Source of the DNA: Limimaricola sp.
Lineage (GTDB): Bacteria > Pseudomonadota > Alphaproteobacteria > Rhodobacterales > Rhodobacteraceae
Reading direction: 5' to 3'
Assembly: GCF_016125575.1 (NCBI RefSeq)
Contig: NZ_WGLM01000001.1
Span: 62,001 to 126,000 of the forward strand
Length of the DNA: 64,000 nt
In this document: positions 1 to 9,347 of the stretch, piece by piece
Layout of the letters: each line of letters begins with the position of its first letter
How positions within the stretch are numbered: position 1 is the first letter of the stretch
The notes under the pieces: generated by a model
The model's database searches: none
Seen by the model: only the letters and a program-made list of their open reading frames with translations
What the model was told of the DNA's origin: nothing
Position numbers and translations under genes: made by a program

Positions 1-354
1 CATTTGCGCTGCCCGCAGCCAATGAAATTGGCTAGCGACCCTGAAATCCTGATTCGACTATTCCCGGTAGATCCGGCCCTTTGACGATATCAACCCGAAG
101 GCCGTGGCTCGTCCATTTGACGCGGCCCGTCGCAGAGTCCTACTCAGAGATTAACAAGTGATTAAACCTTTGGTAATCACGATGATGTTTTGACTTGAAC
201 AGGTTGCAGCCGCTGCGTTTCGTCCAAGATTTTCTTGGTCCAGAGCAAGGATGCTTTCCGCAGGCGCCGTTCCAGACCGGTATTTCGGTTTCAACGGGAA
301 TTGCGAGACGCAGAGTTTGAAGGCCGCACGTGGGTCAGACGCGGCCTGTCGTGC
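1..354. other. Intergenic region downstream of rfbA
   Basis: No convincing coding region is visible on either strand. The stretch holds an AT-rich patch around 141-195 with a CtrA-like box, a 7-bp inverted repeat (GTGATTA at 158-164 and TAATCAC at 174-180), and a small hairpin (CCAAGA at 224-229, TCTTGG at 233-238). It lies after the rfbA stop codon on the minus strand and probably also carries the promoter of a gene to the left of the window. Confidence 0.5.
151..165 (+). promoter_or_regulatory. Candidate CtrA binding box
   Basis: TTAA (151-154), seven bases, TTAA (162-165) matches the alphaproteobacterial CtrA consensus TTAA-N7-TTAA, and the left half is TTAAC. It overlaps the 158-180 inverted repeat. 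The gene it would control is outside the window or unknown, so this rests on motif and AT-rich context only. Confidence 0.35.
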
Positions 355-1227
355 TCAGGTTTTGGTCAGGTCGTCGAGGTAGCGACCATAGTCGTTCTTG
401 CGGAACAGGGCCGCGCGGGCCAGCAGGGCCCGCCTGTCAATGAACCCAAGCCGATAGGCGATCTCGTCGGGCGAGCCTACCTGCTGGCCCTGCCGTTCCG
501 ACAGCGTGCGCACGAAGTTTCCGGCGTCCAGCAGGCTGCCATGTGTGCCGGTGTCCAGCCATGCATAGCCACGCCCCATCGTTTCGACACGTAGGGTTCC
601 TTCGGCAAGGTAAAGTGCCAGAAGATCGGTAATTTCCAGCTCTCCGCGCGGCGATGGCGCCAATGAGGCGGCAAGGTCGGGCGCGCGGCCGTCGAGGAAA
701 TAGATCCCGGTCACGGCGTAGTTCGACGGCGGCTCTGACGGTTTCTCGACGATCTCGCTCACCGCGCCGTCGGGCCCGAAGCCCACGACGCCGTAACGCT
801 CAGGATCGGCCACGCGGTAGCCAAAGACCGTGCCGCCCTCCCGCCGGGCATCGGCGGTGGCAAGGATCTCTGGCAAGCCGTGGCCGAAGAAGATGTTGTC
901 GCCCAGCACCAGTGTCGAGGGCGCGCCGTTCAGGAAATCGCGGGCCAGCAAGTAGGCCTGCGCCAGCCCGTCGGGCGAGGGTTGGACGATCCACGTGAAT
1001 TGCAGGCCCCATTGGCTGCCATCACCCATCAGGCGCTGGAATTGCGCCTGATCCTCGGGCGTCGTGATGATCGCGATCTCCCGAATGCCCGCCAGCATCA
1101 GCACGCTGAGCGGGTAATAGATCATCGGCTTGTCGAAGATCGGTAAAAGCTGCTTGGAGACACCCATCGTGATCGGATAAAGCCGCGTGCCCGATCCGCC
1201 GGCCAGAATAATGCCTTTGCGTTTCAT
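355..1227 (-). CDS. rfbA: Glucose-1-phosphate thymidylyltransferase
   Basis: First enzyme of dTDP-L-rhamnose synthesis: joins dTTP and glucose-1-phosphate to give dTDP-glucose in the cytoplasm. The 290-aa protein has the nucleotidyltransferase motif GGSGTRLYPIT near the N-terminus, followed by SKQLLPIFDKPMIYYPLS and the downstream VLGDNIF and EKP blocks of RmlA. Length is normal. The ATG at 1227 puts the motif at residue 9; longer in-frame versions run into rfbD. Last gene of rfbCBDA; its ATG overlaps the rfbD stop by 4 nt, so translation is probably coupled. Confidence 0.95.
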   Translation of the reverse strand: MKRKGIILAGGSGTRLYPITMGVSKQLLPIFDKPMIYYPLSVLMLAGIREIAIITTPEDQAQFQRLMGDGSQWGLQFTWIVQPSPDGLAQAYLLARDFLNGAPSTLVLGDNIFFGHGLPEILATADARREGGTVFGYRVADPERYGVVGFGPDGAVSEIVEKPSEPPSNYAVTGIYFLDGRAPDLAASLAPSPRGELEITDLLALYLAEGTLRVETMGRGYAWLDTGTHGSLLDAGNFVRTLSERQGQQVGSPDEIAYRLGFIDRRALLARAALFRKNDYGRYLDDLTKT

Positions 1228-2078
1228 CGTGTCACTCCAAGCTCCGTCAAGACGTCGTCCAGCCCCGCGCGCCAATCGGGACGTGACAGGCCGAATGCGG
1301 CCTCGGTAAGGCTGCAATCCAGCCGTGAATTGGCGGGGCGGCGCGCCGGGGTGGGGTAGTCGGCCGTCGTGATGTCGGCAACGTCCACCTGTCGCCCGGC
1401 GCGCACGAAGATCGCGCGGGCGAAATCTGCCCAGCTGACATCGGGCGCGCCCGAGAAATGGTAGGTGCCGGATTTCTGCGGCTCGCGGACCAGATGATCG
1501 CCAATGGCCAAACAGGCCGCGGCGATTGCGGCGGCCGGCGTGGGCCCGCCCACCTGGTCGGCGACAATGCTCAGCCGGTCGCGGCTTTCCGACAGTCGCA
1601 GCATCGTCTTGACGAAATTCGCGCCATGCGCCGAAAACACCCAGGACGTGCGCAGGATCGCATGGACGCCCCCGGCCGCGCGCACCGCCTTTTCGCCGGC
1701 CAGCTTGCTGCGGCCATAGGCGCCAATGGGAGCGGTTGGCGCGTCGGGGGAGAAAGGCGCAGTGCCGGACCCATCAAAGACGTAATCGGTCGATATCTGG
1801 ATGAAGGCGGCACCAGTTTCTGCGGCGGCACGGGCCATCGCACCCGGGGCTTCGGCATTGATCCGATGCGCCGCGGCCTCGTCGGTTTCGGCCTTGTCGA
1901 CGGCAGTATAGGCGGCGGCATTGATGACAATTGTCGCGCCGCTTGCGCGCAGCGCCGCCGCGCAGGCCCCCGGGTTTGACAGGTCGGCCTCGTCCCGGTT
2001 GAGAAAGCGAGCCTGCGGCGCGCGGCGCGCAAGCTCTTGCGCGACCTGACCGGTCTTGCCGAAGATCAGCAGGCTCAT
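1224..2078 (-). CDS. rfbD: dTDP-4-dehydrorhamnose reductase
   Basis: Last step of dTDP-L-rhamnose synthesis: NAD(P)H reduction of dTDP-4-keto-L-rhamnose. The 284-aa short-chain dehydrogenase starts [16 protein letters not shown], a nucleotide-binding variant typical of RmlD, and carries the catalytic YGRSK (YxxxK) preceded by STDYVFDG. The start at 2078 overlaps the rfbB stop by 4 nt (ATGA), which favours it over a longer in-frame start. Third gene of the operon. Confidence 0.94.
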   Translation of the reverse strand: MSLLIFGKTGQVAQELARRAPQARFLNRDEADLSNPGACAAALRASGATIVINAAAYTAVDKAETDEAAAHRINAEAPGAMARAAAETGAAFIQISTDYVFDGSGTAPFSPDAPTAPIGAYGRSKLAGEKAVRAAGGVHAILRTSWVFSAHGANFVKTMLRLSESRDRLSIVADQVGGPTPAAAIAAACLAIGDHLVREPQKSGTYHFSGAPDVSWADFARAIFVRAGRQVDVADITTADYPTPARRPANSRLDCSLTEAAFGLSRPDWRAGLDDVLTELGVTR

Positions 2079-3115
2079 CCGCCGGTCCCCAGCCGCTGAC
2101 CCACGCCCTGACGCGCCAGAAGCGGCCGCCACCACGCCTCGTTGTCGAAATACCAGCGCACGGTGCGGGCCAGCCCTTCTTCTACCGTGACGGAGGGCCG
2201 CCAGCCCAGTTCAGTGCGGATGCGCGCCGGGTCGATGGCGTATCGCCTGTCATGGCCCGGCCGGTCGGCCACGAAGGTGATCAGGCGCGCGTGCGGTGCG
2301 CCATCAGGGCGCAGCCGGTCAAGCTCGGCACAGATGGTGCGCACAAGGTCGATGTTTTTCGCCTCGTTCTCGCCGCCGATGTTGTAGCTGCGGCCGGACG
2401 CGCCCTTTTCCAGCACAGTCAGCAATGCGTCGGCGTGATCCTCGACATAAAGCCAGTCGCGCACGTTGCCGCCGTCGCCGTAGACCGGAATCGGCTCGCC
2501 CGCGAGGGCGCGGATGATGACCACCGGGATCAGCTTCTCGGGAAAGTGGTAGGGCCCGTAATTGTTCGAGCAATTCGACAGGACCACCGGAAGGCCATAG
2601 GTTTCGTGCCAGGCCCTTACAAGGTGATCCGAGGCCGCCTTGGACGCCGAATAGGGGCTGCGCGGGTCATAGGGTGTGTCTTCGGTGAACTTGCCGGTCT
2701 CGCCAAGCGTGCCGAAAACCTCGTCGGTCGAGACGTGGTGAAAGCGGAAACCGGAAGGCTTGCCGGCTTGGGTCCAGAACGCGCGCGCGGCCTCCAGCAG
2801 GTTGAACGTGCCGGTGACGTTGGTCGCGATGAAGTCGCCCGGCCCGTCGATGGAGCGGTCGACATGGCTTTCGGCGGCCAGATGCATCACGGCGTCGGGC
2901 GCGTGATGGGCCATGATCCGGTCCAGTGCGGCACGGTCGCGAATGTCGGCCTGTTCAAAGGCGTAAAGCGGGCTGGCCTCCACGTCGGCCACGTTGGCAA
3001 GATTGGCGGCATAGGTCAGCGCATCAAGGTTGACCACCGCGTAGCCGCGCGCCACCGCAAGCCGCACCACGGCCGAGCCGATGAACCCCGCACCACCCGT
3101 CACAAGGATCTTCAC
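2075..3115 (-). CDS. rfbB: dTDP-glucose 4,6-dehydratase
   Basis: Second enzyme of the pathway: NAD+-dependent conversion of dTDP-glucose to dTDP-4-keto-6-deoxyglucose. The 346-aa protein begins with [17 protein letters not shown] (Rossmann GxxGxxG), then has HVSTDEVFG (catalytic Thr-Asp-Glu) and [10 protein letters not shown] (YxxxK). A GTG at 3115 is the only start that begins the Rossmann fold correctly, and it overlaps the rfbC stop by 4 nt. Length is standard for RmlB. Confidence 0.95.
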   Translation of the reverse strand: MKILVTGGAGFIGSAVVRLAVARGYAVVNLDALTYAANLANVADVEASPLYAFEQADIRDRAALDRIMAHHAPDAVMHLAAESHVDRSIDGPGDFIATNVTGTFNLLEAARAFWTQAGKPSGFRFHHVSTDEVFGTLGETGKFTEDTPYDPRSPYSASKAASDHLVRAWHETYGLPVVLSNCSNNYGPYHFPEKLIPVVIIRALAGEPIPVYGDGGNVRDWLYVEDHADALLTVLEKGASGRSYNIGGENEAKNIDLVRTICAELDRLRPDGAPHARLITFVADRPGHDRRYAIDPARIRTELGWRPSVTVEEGLARTVRWYFDNEAWWRPLLARQGVGQRLGTGG

Positions 3116-3669
3116 GCCGGGCCCTCCCACGTAAAGGGCGATTGCCAATCGGCAAAGGCGGGCGCGGCGGCATCCTTGGCCGAAAGCACCGGCGCGGCGC
3201 AGCCCCAATCGATGCCAAGACTGTCCCAGCGCACCGCGCCGTCGCAGTCGGGCGCGTAAACGTCGGTGACCTTGTACTGCACCTCGGTATCGGGCACGCG
3301 GGTGACAAAGCCATGAAGGAACCCGTGCGGCACCAGCAATTGCCGGCCGTTCTCGGCCGACAGTTCCACCGCCACCCAGCGCCCGTAACCGGGTGAGCCG
3401 CGCCGCACATCGACGGCCACGTCAAGGATCGCGCCGCGGGTGCAGCGTACCAACTTGTCCTGCGCATGCGGCGGGGCCTGGTAATGCAACCCGCGCAAAG
3501 TGCCGGCATCGGCCGAGAAGGAGTGGTTATCCTGCACGAAATCGAGGGCCAGCCCGGCCGCGGCCAGCCTGTCGCGATGCCACGTTTCGCTGAACCAGCC
3601 GCGGGCATCGCCGAACCGGCGCGGCGTCAGGATCAGGACGCCGGGCAGCGCGGTTTGCTCAAGCTCCAT
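3112..3669 (-). CDS. rfbC: dTDP-4-dehydrorhamnose 3,5-epimerase
   Basis: Third chemical step: double epimerisation at C3 and C5 of dTDP-4-keto-6-deoxyglucose. The 185-aa cupin-type protein has the RmlC signatures [26 protein letters not shown] and VPHGFLHGF, which carry the catalytic His region. First gene of the rfbCBDA operon in transcription order. The ATG at 3669 gives the standard [14 protein letters not shown] start. The product feeds rhamnose into LPS O-antigen or exopolysaccharide; no glycosyltransferase is in view. Confidence 0.94.
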   Translation of the reverse strand: MELEQTALPGVLILTPRRFGDARGWFSETWHRDRLAAAGLALDFVQDNHSFSADAGTLRGLHYQAPPHAQDKLVRCTRGAILDVAVDVRRGSPGYGRWVAVELSAENGRQLLVPHGFLHGFVTRVPDTEVQYKVTDVYAPDCDGAVRWDSLGIDWGCAAPVLSAKDAAAPAFADWQSPFTWEGPA

Positions 3670-3714
3670 CGTGCCGGCTCCTTTCAAACTCTGGCCCGGT
3701 GTGGCGGACGGCAA

Positions 3715-3730
3715 GGGGGCGTCTGCCCCC
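3715..3730. repeat. GC-rich hairpin between cytochrome c and rfbC
   Basis: GGGGGC (3715-3720), a 4-nt loop and GCCCCC (3725-3730) form a 6-bp stem in the 120-nt gap between two minus-strand genes. No T-run follows on either strand, so it may be a processing or pausing hairpin rather than a classic terminator. Confidence 0.4.
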
Positions 3731-3789
3731 CAAGCTATTTCAGCAATGCCGTCCGCAGGCAACGGGTCCGAAGGATGAGTGGGTCCGGA

Positions 3790-4200
3790 TTATTGCGCGA
3801 CTGACTGGAGATAGGCCACGACGTCCGCACCGTTGGCCAATTTGAAGGCCATGTTCGAGCGCAGGCTGTTGTCGCCGGTCTTGTCGCGGACGAAGGCAGT
3901 GGGATCGGCAAGGTAGGCGACGATCGAGTCCGCGTCCCAGACCAGCCCGGCATCTTTCAGCGCCAAAAGGCCGCTGCCATAGCGAAAGCCCTCTTCGCTG
4001 CCAGCGGTGCGGCCGACAACGCCGTAAAGGTTCGGGCCCACACGGCCGCCGCGCACGATGACCGTGCCGTCGGGCGCGGTGATCGAATGACATGCCTTGC
4101 AGCGGTTAAAGTCCCGCGCGCCGGCGGCGGCATCGCCCTCGGCAAATGCAGGAACAGCCACGGCAATGGCGGCGAGGGCGGCGATGAAAGTGGTCTTCAT
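3790..4200 (-). CDS. Class I c-type cytochrome (cytochrome c2/c550 type)
   Basis: Small periplasmic electron carrier of 136 aa. It has a cleavable signal peptide (MKTTFIAALAAIAVAVPAFA, cut after AFA), one haem site CKACH, the GPNLYGVVGRTAG block typical of cytochrome c2, and a C-terminal Met ligand in SNMAFKL. The pattern resembles Rhodobacter cytochrome c2. It probably carries electrons from bc1 complex to an oxidase or reaction centre, but which partner cannot be read here. The ATG at 4200 begins the signal peptide. Confidence 0.88.
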   Translation of the reverse strand: MKTTFIAALAAIAVAVPAFAEGDAAAGARDFNRCKACHSITAPDGTVIVRGGRVGPNLYGVVGRTAGSEEGFRYGSGLLALKDAGLVWDADSIVAYLADPTAFVRDKTGDNSLRSNMAFKLANGADVVAYLQSVAQ

Positions 4201-4310
4201 AGGATCGGTCCAATGCTGTCGTGAATGAATCATCACGGTGGCGACCATCACATGATCAAAATGTTTTCGCCACCCCTCCGAAACAGGGCGGGACAGCCTG
4301 CCGCACCCGC

Positions 4311-5429
4311 TCAGCGCTGGCCGCGGATCGCCGCAGAAGGGGGGATGCGGGTAACCCGCCAAGCGGGGTAAAGGGCCGAAAGCGGGCCCACAAGCAGCAC
4401 CCAGCCGACGGCCTGCGCCACGATCGCGGTCGTCAGGTAAGGTTCCAGCAGCCCTGCGAAAATCCGCATCCAAGAGACGACATACATTGCAAAAACGCCC
4501 AGGCCGATGCCGATGACGCTGCCCAGCACGCACATCATCACGCCCTCGGCCACCACCAGCATTCGCACGCGGGCGGGGGTCCATCCGATCGCGGCGAGGA
4601 TGCCGAATTCCTGACCACGTTCCGAAACCGACATCAGCAGCGTATTGGCCACGAGGATGGAGGAGGCGAGGATCATCAGCAGCGACACCACCTTCGCCAC
4701 CGCATCCATGGTCTTTTCGAACTGCATGTTGCCTGCGAATTCCTCGGAATTGCTGACATCTATCAGGGGCGAAACTGCGGCAAGCCCGGCGCGGATCTCT
4801 TCGGCCCGTTCAGGGGTGAAGGGGCGTTCCAGCCTTACCTGATAAAGCGACACGGCGCTGGGCCGGCCCAGCATGTCCTGCAGCACCGCCAGCCGCGTCA
4901 CGGCGATGTTCTGGTTGAAGACCGAGGTCGAGACGGCCAGCCCCGAGATGCGGAAATCCTCGTATTGCATCGAGATCGTATCGCCCACGCCCTTGCCAAG
5001 GGCGCGTGCAACGGACTGGCCCAGAACCACCTCGCGGTCGCCCTGCGGCGGGCGGCCCGATGCCAGCTTGAGCGACTGCCAAAGGAAACTGTCATCGGGC
5101 CAGCCGGTGACGAAGATATTGGCCTCGTTGTCGACTTCGGTGACCGACAGGACCACCCCGGAAACCGCCGCGACGCCCGGCACCGCGGCCAGCTTTGGGC
5201 CGATATCCTCGGACACCGAACTGCTGGTCAGGCTGTAGGTGTTGCGTTGGCTGACCACGTAATCGGCGCCGATGTCGCCCAGTCCGTGGTCAAACGAATA
5301 CTGCATGCCGCGGGTCAGACCCGTCAGCGCGATAAAGGCGCCCACGGCCACGGCGATGCCAAGCACCGTCAGCGTCGAGCGCACCTTTTGCGCCGCGATG
5401 TTGCGCCATGGCAGGGTCAGAAGGTTCAT
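4311..5429 (-). CDS. ABC transporter permease, FtsX/MacB type
   Basis: Inner-membrane permease of 372 aa. It has an N-terminal membrane helix after MNLLTLPWRNIAAQKVRSTL, a large periplasmic MacB-like domain (about residues 50-250), and three C-terminal helices with the FtsX pattern (VSERGQEFGILAAIGWTPARVRMLV). The ATG at 5429 overlaps the ATPase stop by 4 nt. It ends a three-gene operon MlaC-like protein - ATPase - permease. FtsX-type permeases move lipids, lipoproteins or peptides rather than import solutes; the substrate here is unknown. Confidence 0.88.
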   Translation of the reverse strand: MNLLTLPWRNIAAQKVRSTLTVLGIAVAVGAFIALTGLTRGMQYSFDHGLGDIGADYVVSQRNTYSLTSSSVSEDIGPKLAAVPGVAAVSGVVLSVTEVDNEANIFVTGWPDDSFLWQSLKLASGRPPQGDREVVLGQSVARALGKGVGDTISMQYEDFRISGLAVSTSVFNQNIAVTRLAVLQDMLGRPSAVSLYQVRLERPFTPERAEEIRAGLAAVSPLIDVSNSEEFAGNMQFEKTMDAVAKVVSLLMILASSILVANTLLMSVSERGQEFGILAAIGWTPARVRMLVVAEGVMMCVLGSVIGIGLGVFAMYVVSWMRIFAGLLEPYLTTAIVAQAVGWVLLVGPLSALYPAWRVTRIPPSAAIRGQR

Positions 5430-6133
5430 GTCTGCACACCTTGCCGCCGTTCGTCCGCGACGATGTGACCGTCCACCAGACTCACCTGCCGGTCGCATCG
5501 CGCGGCGATGTCGGGGTTGTGGGTGACGATCACGATGGTGATGTCGCTGGTGCGCTTGAGCTCTTCAAGAAGCGCGATGATCTCGACGCTGGTCTGGGTG
5601 TCGAGGCTGCCGGTGGGTTCGTCCGCCACGATCATCTCGGGCCGGTTGGCCAGCGCGCGGGCGATGGCCACGCGCTGCCGCTCACCGCCCGAAAGCTGCA
5701 TCGGGTATTGCCCGCGCCTGTCGCCGATCCCCAACTGATCAAGCAGGTCTGCCACCCGTGCCGCGCGTGCGGCCGGAGCCTTCGTCTGCCACAGCATGGC
5801 AAGTTCGACATTCTCGGCCACGGTCAGCGACGGGATCAGGTAGAAGGACTGAAAGACAAAACCGATGCGGGCCGCACGAATGCGGGCCCAGCTTGCCCGG
5901 CCGCGCACTCGCCGTCCGTCAAAAAACACTTCACCACCAGTGGGTTCTTCAAGTCCGCACATGATGTCGAGCAGGGTCGATTTGCCGCTGCCCGAGGGGC
6001 CGGTGACCGCCACGTATTCGCCGCGCCCGATCGTCAAAGAGGCATCGTTCAGCGCCACGATACGCCCCCGGTCAAAACTGCGAGAGCAATGCCGCAACTC
6101 GGCAAGGGCAGGTGTTTCGTTGGGCTCCGTCAA
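5426..6133 (-). CDS. ABC transporter ATP-binding protein (LolD/MacB type)
   Basis: Cytoplasmic ATPase of 235 aa that powers the adjacent FtsX-type permease. Walker A GPSGSGKST, Q-loop VFQSFYLIPSLTV, signature LSGGERQRVAIARAL, Walker B MIVADEPTGSLD and H-loop VTHNPD are all intact. The start is best placed at a TTG at 6133, which overlaps the stop of the MlaC-like gene by 4 nt; earlier in-frame ATG codons lie inside that gene. The 3' end overlaps the permease start by 4 nt. Confidence 0.9.
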   Translation of the reverse strand: MTEPNETPALAELRHCSRSFDRGRIVALNDASLTIGRGEYVAVTGPSGSGKSTLLDIMCGLEEPTGGEVFFDGRRVRGRASWARIRAARIGFVFQSFYLIPSLTVAENVELAMLWQTKAPAARAARVADLLDQLGIGDRRGQYPMQLSGGERQRVAIARALANRPEMIVADEPTGSLDTQTSVEIIALLEELKRTSDITIVIVTHNPDIAARCDRQVSLVDGHIVADERRQGVQT

Positions 6134-6747
6134 AGCTTTGCGCCAATCTCGGCCCGGATCGAGCGAACCAGCGCGGGGACCGAGCCGTTGAGTGCATCCA
6201 GCCGCAGGGCGTAGGCATTGCGCCGCGCCACGCTGAACGAGGCCCCATCGCCGATTAGGTCGAAGATGCACCAGCTGTCGCCGCAAGGGCGCATCTTCCA
6301 GTCCAGCCGCGTCACGCGGCCGTCGGCGCGGGTCAGCGTGCTGAGCACGACCACGTCGTCGTCGCGCAACGGCTTGATGGCGGTGATGGCAAAGGTCAGG
6401 TCGGGATGCAGGCGGCGGGCCAGTTCCACCGCGATCACGTCGCGCAGCGCGGCCTCGAAATCAGCGCGGTCGACCTGCGAGGCGCCGTCCCAGGCCGGGC
6501 CCAGCACCTGTGCCGACAGCCCGTCAAGGTCCACGACCTTGCCCACCATCTCGGCCAGCTTTTCCGGCATGTCGGCGTTGGCGAGGGTCTGGCCGTAGAT
6601 GCGGTTGACGGCCACTGCCGCGCCCTGCACGTCCGCGGCGAGCGCCGCGACTGGCGCCAATGCCAGAAGCGTGGCGAGGACCAGATGCCCGAAGCCTGCG
6701 CGCAAACGATCAAGGCAGCGCGACGCGGTATCATCGCGCGCGGCCAT
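6130..6747 (-). CDS. MlaC/Ttg2D-like periplasmic protein
   Basis: About 205 aa with an N-terminal signal segment (LVLATLLALAPVAALAAD) and the MlaC/Ttg2 fold pattern: an N-terminal helix-rich part, then FAITAIKPLRDDDVVVLSTL, RLDWKMRPCGDSWCIFDLIGDGASFS. MlaC proteins carry phospholipids across the periplasm, usually with MlaFEDB; here the partners are an FtsX-type permease and ATPase. Two Cys flank DSW. The ATG at 6747 was chosen; a GTG at 6765 is possible. First gene of the operon. Confidence 0.75.
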   Translation of the reverse strand: MAARDDTASRCLDRLRAGFGHLVLATLLALAPVAALAADVQGAAVAVNRIYGQTLANADMPEKLAEMVGKVVDLDGLSAQVLGPAWDGASQVDRADFEAALRDVIAVELARRLHPDLTFAITAIKPLRDDDVVVLSTLTRADGRVTRLDWKMRPCGDSWCIFDLIGDGASFSVARRNAYALRLDALNGSVPALVRSIRAEIGAKL

Positions 6748-6877
6748 TACTTCTGCGACGCTCACTCTTCCCTTGCTCCCCGGCTCTGCCCTGTCCTGCG
6801 GTTGACACCATAGGCGTGCGGGTTTTATGCCGCAATCCATATGCTTGCGATGGTGATCGCTTTGCCTGCGAGGCCCG

Positions 6878-7561
6878 GTGTCCAAGATGGACCTGAACGC
6901 CCCGATCCTCGGCGCTTATTGCGAGCGCACATCGCCGGCCTTCTGGGCCGAACCGCTGAATGCGGCCACCAGCCTGCTTGTGATCGTCGTTGGGGTCACC
7001 GGCTATGCCCTGCTTTACCGGCAGGGCCGGGCGACCCTGATGATGACAGTTCTGGTGGCGCTTGGCATCGCCATCGGGCTGGGATCGTTCCTGCTGCACA
7101 CCTACGGCACGCGCTGGGCGGAACTGGCCGACGTGATCCCGATCTGGGCCTTCGTCGCGGTTTTCGGGCTGGCCGTCCTGCTGCGGCTAAGGCCGGGACG
7201 GGCGGCACTGCCATTGCTGCTGGTGGCGGGCGGCGCGGCCTTTGCCGGTGGCACCGCGATGGCGATGGGCGACCAGATGGGGTTGATCGCGAATCTCAGC
7301 GGGTCGCTGCAATACATTCCTGCGGCGCTGATGATCGTGGTGGTGGTCTGGCAGCTATGGCGGCGCCATCACCCCGCGCTGCTTCCGATGGGGCTGGCCA
7401 GCCTGCTATTCTGCGCGGCGCTGACCTTTCGCAGTCTTGACCTGCCGCTCTGCGAGACATTTCCGTCGGGTACGCATTTTCTGTGGCACATCACCAACAA
7501 CGTGGTGATCTGCCTGCTGCTCTGGGCCTATGCGGCCGACGTGGTGCGGCGACCGGCATAG
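6878..7561 (+). CDS. Ceramidase-like (CREST superfamily) membrane protein
   Basis: Polytopic inner-membrane protein of 227 aa with about seven hydrophobic segments. It has the alkaline-ceramidase features: N-terminal CERTSPAFWAEPLNAATS, a SxxxH motif (GSFLLHTYGTRWAELAD, with downstream Asp) and a C-terminal HxxxH (GTHFLWHITNN), which form the metal site in CREST hydrolases. Substrate unknown. A GTG at 6878 follows a GAGG; an ATG three codons later is an alternative start. Confidence 0.8.
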   Translation: MSKMDLNAPILGAYCERTSPAFWAEPLNAATSLLVIVVGVTGYALLYRQGRATLMMTVLVALGIAIGLGSFLLHTYGTRWAELADVIPIWAFVAVFGLAVLLRLRPGRAALPLLLVAGGAAFAGGTAMAMGDQMGLIANLSGSLQYIPAALMIVVVVWQLWRRHHPALLPMGLASLLFCAALTFRSLDLPLCETFPSGTHFLWHITNNVVICLLLWAYAADVVRRPA

Positions 7562-7734
7562 CCCGCCCGGACATTGCCGCAATGCAGCGCAAGCGTCTCT
7601 TGGTGTTGAGCCTGCCCAGATTCGCACCGAAGAGCGCGCCGCGCAGCAGGAGCGGCGATCAACGCTTGGCACGCAACTTCGCCTCATGCAGCAACCGGGC
7701 GGTACTGCGCGATCGCAAGGTCGGGAGGGTGGGA

Positions 7735-7809
7735 TGGTGCTGTGAGAGAGGATTGAACTCTCGACCTCACCCTTACCAAGGGTGTGCTCTACCACTGAGC
7801 TACCACAGC
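7735..7809 (-). tRNA. tRNA-Thr (GGT)
   Basis: Cloverleaf on the minus strand: 5' GCTGTGG acceptor at 7809-7803 pairing with TCACAGC (one G-U), D arm GCTCAGTGGTAGAGC, anticodon stem CACCC/GGGTG with loop TTGGTAA (anticodon GGT), T arm GAGAGTTCAATCCTCTC, encoded CCA at 7737-7735. Confidence 0.95.
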
Positions 7810-7895
7810 GCCGTGGTCGGGGGGATTAGCGGCAATCCCCGGATCGTGCAAGCCCTCACTGGACGGTTTTTGCGGCAGTTGGTAACAGGTCGGCC

Positions 7896-8072
7896 ATGGA
7901 GCGCAGACCCGACACCGCACGCCCCGGTCAGGGGACGGCCCGGCCCGGCCGCAAGGCGCCGGAAACCCGCGAAGAACGGCTGAAAGCTGCGTTGAAGGCG
8001 AACCTCGCCCGACGCAAGGCGCAGGCCCGCGCGAGAACAGGCGCCGACAACGGCGCGGAAGAGAAAGAGTAG
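7896..8072 (+). CDS. Small basic protein upstream of murA
   Basis: 58-residue protein directly before murA (6-nt gap to its ATG). It is Arg/Ala-rich and highly charged, with a central helix-like core TREERLKAALKANLARRKAQA and a Glu-rich end. No domain is recognised. Short proteins of this look precede murA in other Rhodobacterales as far as I recall, which supports it as a real gene. Function unknown; a nucleic-acid or ribosome contact would fit the charge, as speculation. Confidence 0.6.
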   Translation: MERRPDTARPGQGTARPGRKAPETREERLKAALKANLARRKAQARARTGADNGAEEKE

Positions 8073-8078
8073 GCAGGC

Positions 8079-9347
8079 ATGGATTCGATCGTTGTGACGG
8101 GCGGCGCGCCGCTGGCGGGGCAGATCGCCATTGCCGGGGCCAAGAACGCGGCACTTGCGCTGATGCCGGCGACGCTGCTGTCGGACGAACCGCTGACGCT
8201 GACCAATGCGCCGCGGCTGTCGGACATCAAGACGATGACGCAGCTTCTGCAGTCCTTGGGTGCCGAGGTGGCGGTGCTGCAGGAGGGCAAGGTGCTGGCG
8301 CTGTCGTCGGACGCGCTGACCTCGACCCGCGCCGATTACGAGATCGTGCGCAAGATGCGCGCCTCCAACCTTGTTCTAGGCCCGCTGCTGGCACGGACGG
8401 GGCAGGCGGTGGTTTCGCTGCCCGGTGGCTGCGCGATCGGAGCGCGGCCGATGGATATCCACATTTCTGCGCTCGAGGCGCTGGGCGCCGAGATCGAGCT
8501 GAAGGACGGCTACCTGCACGCGGTCGCCCCTGGCGGGCTGAAAGGCGCGCGGGTGCCCTTGCGCTTTGCCAGCGTCGGGGCGACCGAGAACACGCTGATG
8601 GCGGCGACGCTTGCCAAGGGCACGACGGTGATCGAGAACGCCGCGCGCGAACCCGAGATCGTCGATCTGGCCGTCTGTCTGCGAAAGATGGGGGCCCGGA
8701 TCGAGGGCGAGGGCACGGCGACGATCACCATCGAGGGGGTGGACCGGCTGGGCGGGGCAACCCACGCGGTGGTGACCGACCGGATCGAGCTTGGCACCTA
8801 CATGCTGGCCCCGGTGATCGCCGGGGGCTGGGTCGAATGCCTTGGTGGGCGGATCGATCTGGTATTGGCCTTCGCCGAGAAACTCGACGCGGCCGGAGTT
8901 GCCATCGAAGAGACCGACAAGGGTCTGAAAGTATCGCTGAAAGGTGACCGACCGCGTGCGGTGGACGTGGTGACAGAGCCTTTTCCCGGCTTTCCCACCG
9001 ATTTGCAGGCGCAGATGATGGCGATGCTGGCCACCGCCGAAGGCACCAGCGTGCTGGAAGAGCGCATTTTCGAGAATCGTTTCATGCACGCGCCGGAATT
9101 GATGCGGATGGGTGCCCATATCGAGGTGCAGGGTGGCCATGCCACGGTTCACGGTGTGGACCGGCTGAAGGGCGCGCCGGTGATGGCAACCGATCTGCGC
9201 GCCAGCGTGTCGCTGATTCTTGCGGGCCTTGCCGCCGAGGGCGACACGATGGTCAACCGGGTCTATCATCTTGATCGCGGTTATGAGCATGTCGAGGACA
9301 AGCTGGGCGCGGTGGGCGCGCGGATAGAGCGGGTGAAGGCACAATGA
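8079..9347 (+). CDS. murA: UDP-N-acetylglucosamine 1-carboxyvinyltransferase
   Basis: First committed step of peptidoglycan synthesis: transfers enolpyruvate from PEP to UDP-GlcNAc. The 422-aa EPSP-synthase-fold protein has the N-terminal IAGAKNAAL (Lys-Asn pair binding substrate) and the active-site Cys in [14 protein letters not shown] (fosfomycin target Cys115 equivalent). [11 protein letters not shown] and [23 protein letters not shown] close the fold. Length is typical. The 3' end overlaps the DUF2948 gene by 4 nt, starting a long co-oriented housekeeping run. Confidence 0.97.
   Translation: MDSIVVTGGAPLAGQIAIAGAKNAALALMPATLLSDEPLTLTNAPRLSDIKTMTQLLQSLGAEVAVLQEGKVLALSSDALTSTRADYEIVRKMRASNLVLGPLLARTGQAVVSLPGGCAIGARPMDIHISALEALGAEIELKDGYLHAVAPGGLKGARVPLRFASVGATENTLMAATLAKGTTVIENAAREPEIVDLAVCLRKMGARIEGEGTATITIEGVDRLGGATHAVVTDRIELGTYMLAPVIAGGWVECLGGRIDLVLAFAEKLDAAGVAIEETDKGLKVSLKGDRPRAVDVVTEPFPGFPTDLQAQMMAMLATAEGTSVLEERIFENRFMHAPELMRMGAHIEVQGGHATVHGVDRLKGAPVMATDLRASVSLILAGLAAEGDTMVNRVYHLDRGYEHVEDKLGAVGARIERVKAQ

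Noticed and set aside
1-3. CAT at the very start as a minus-strand start codon
   Set aside because: No ribosome-binding site lies upstream on that strand, and nothing of the gene is visible.
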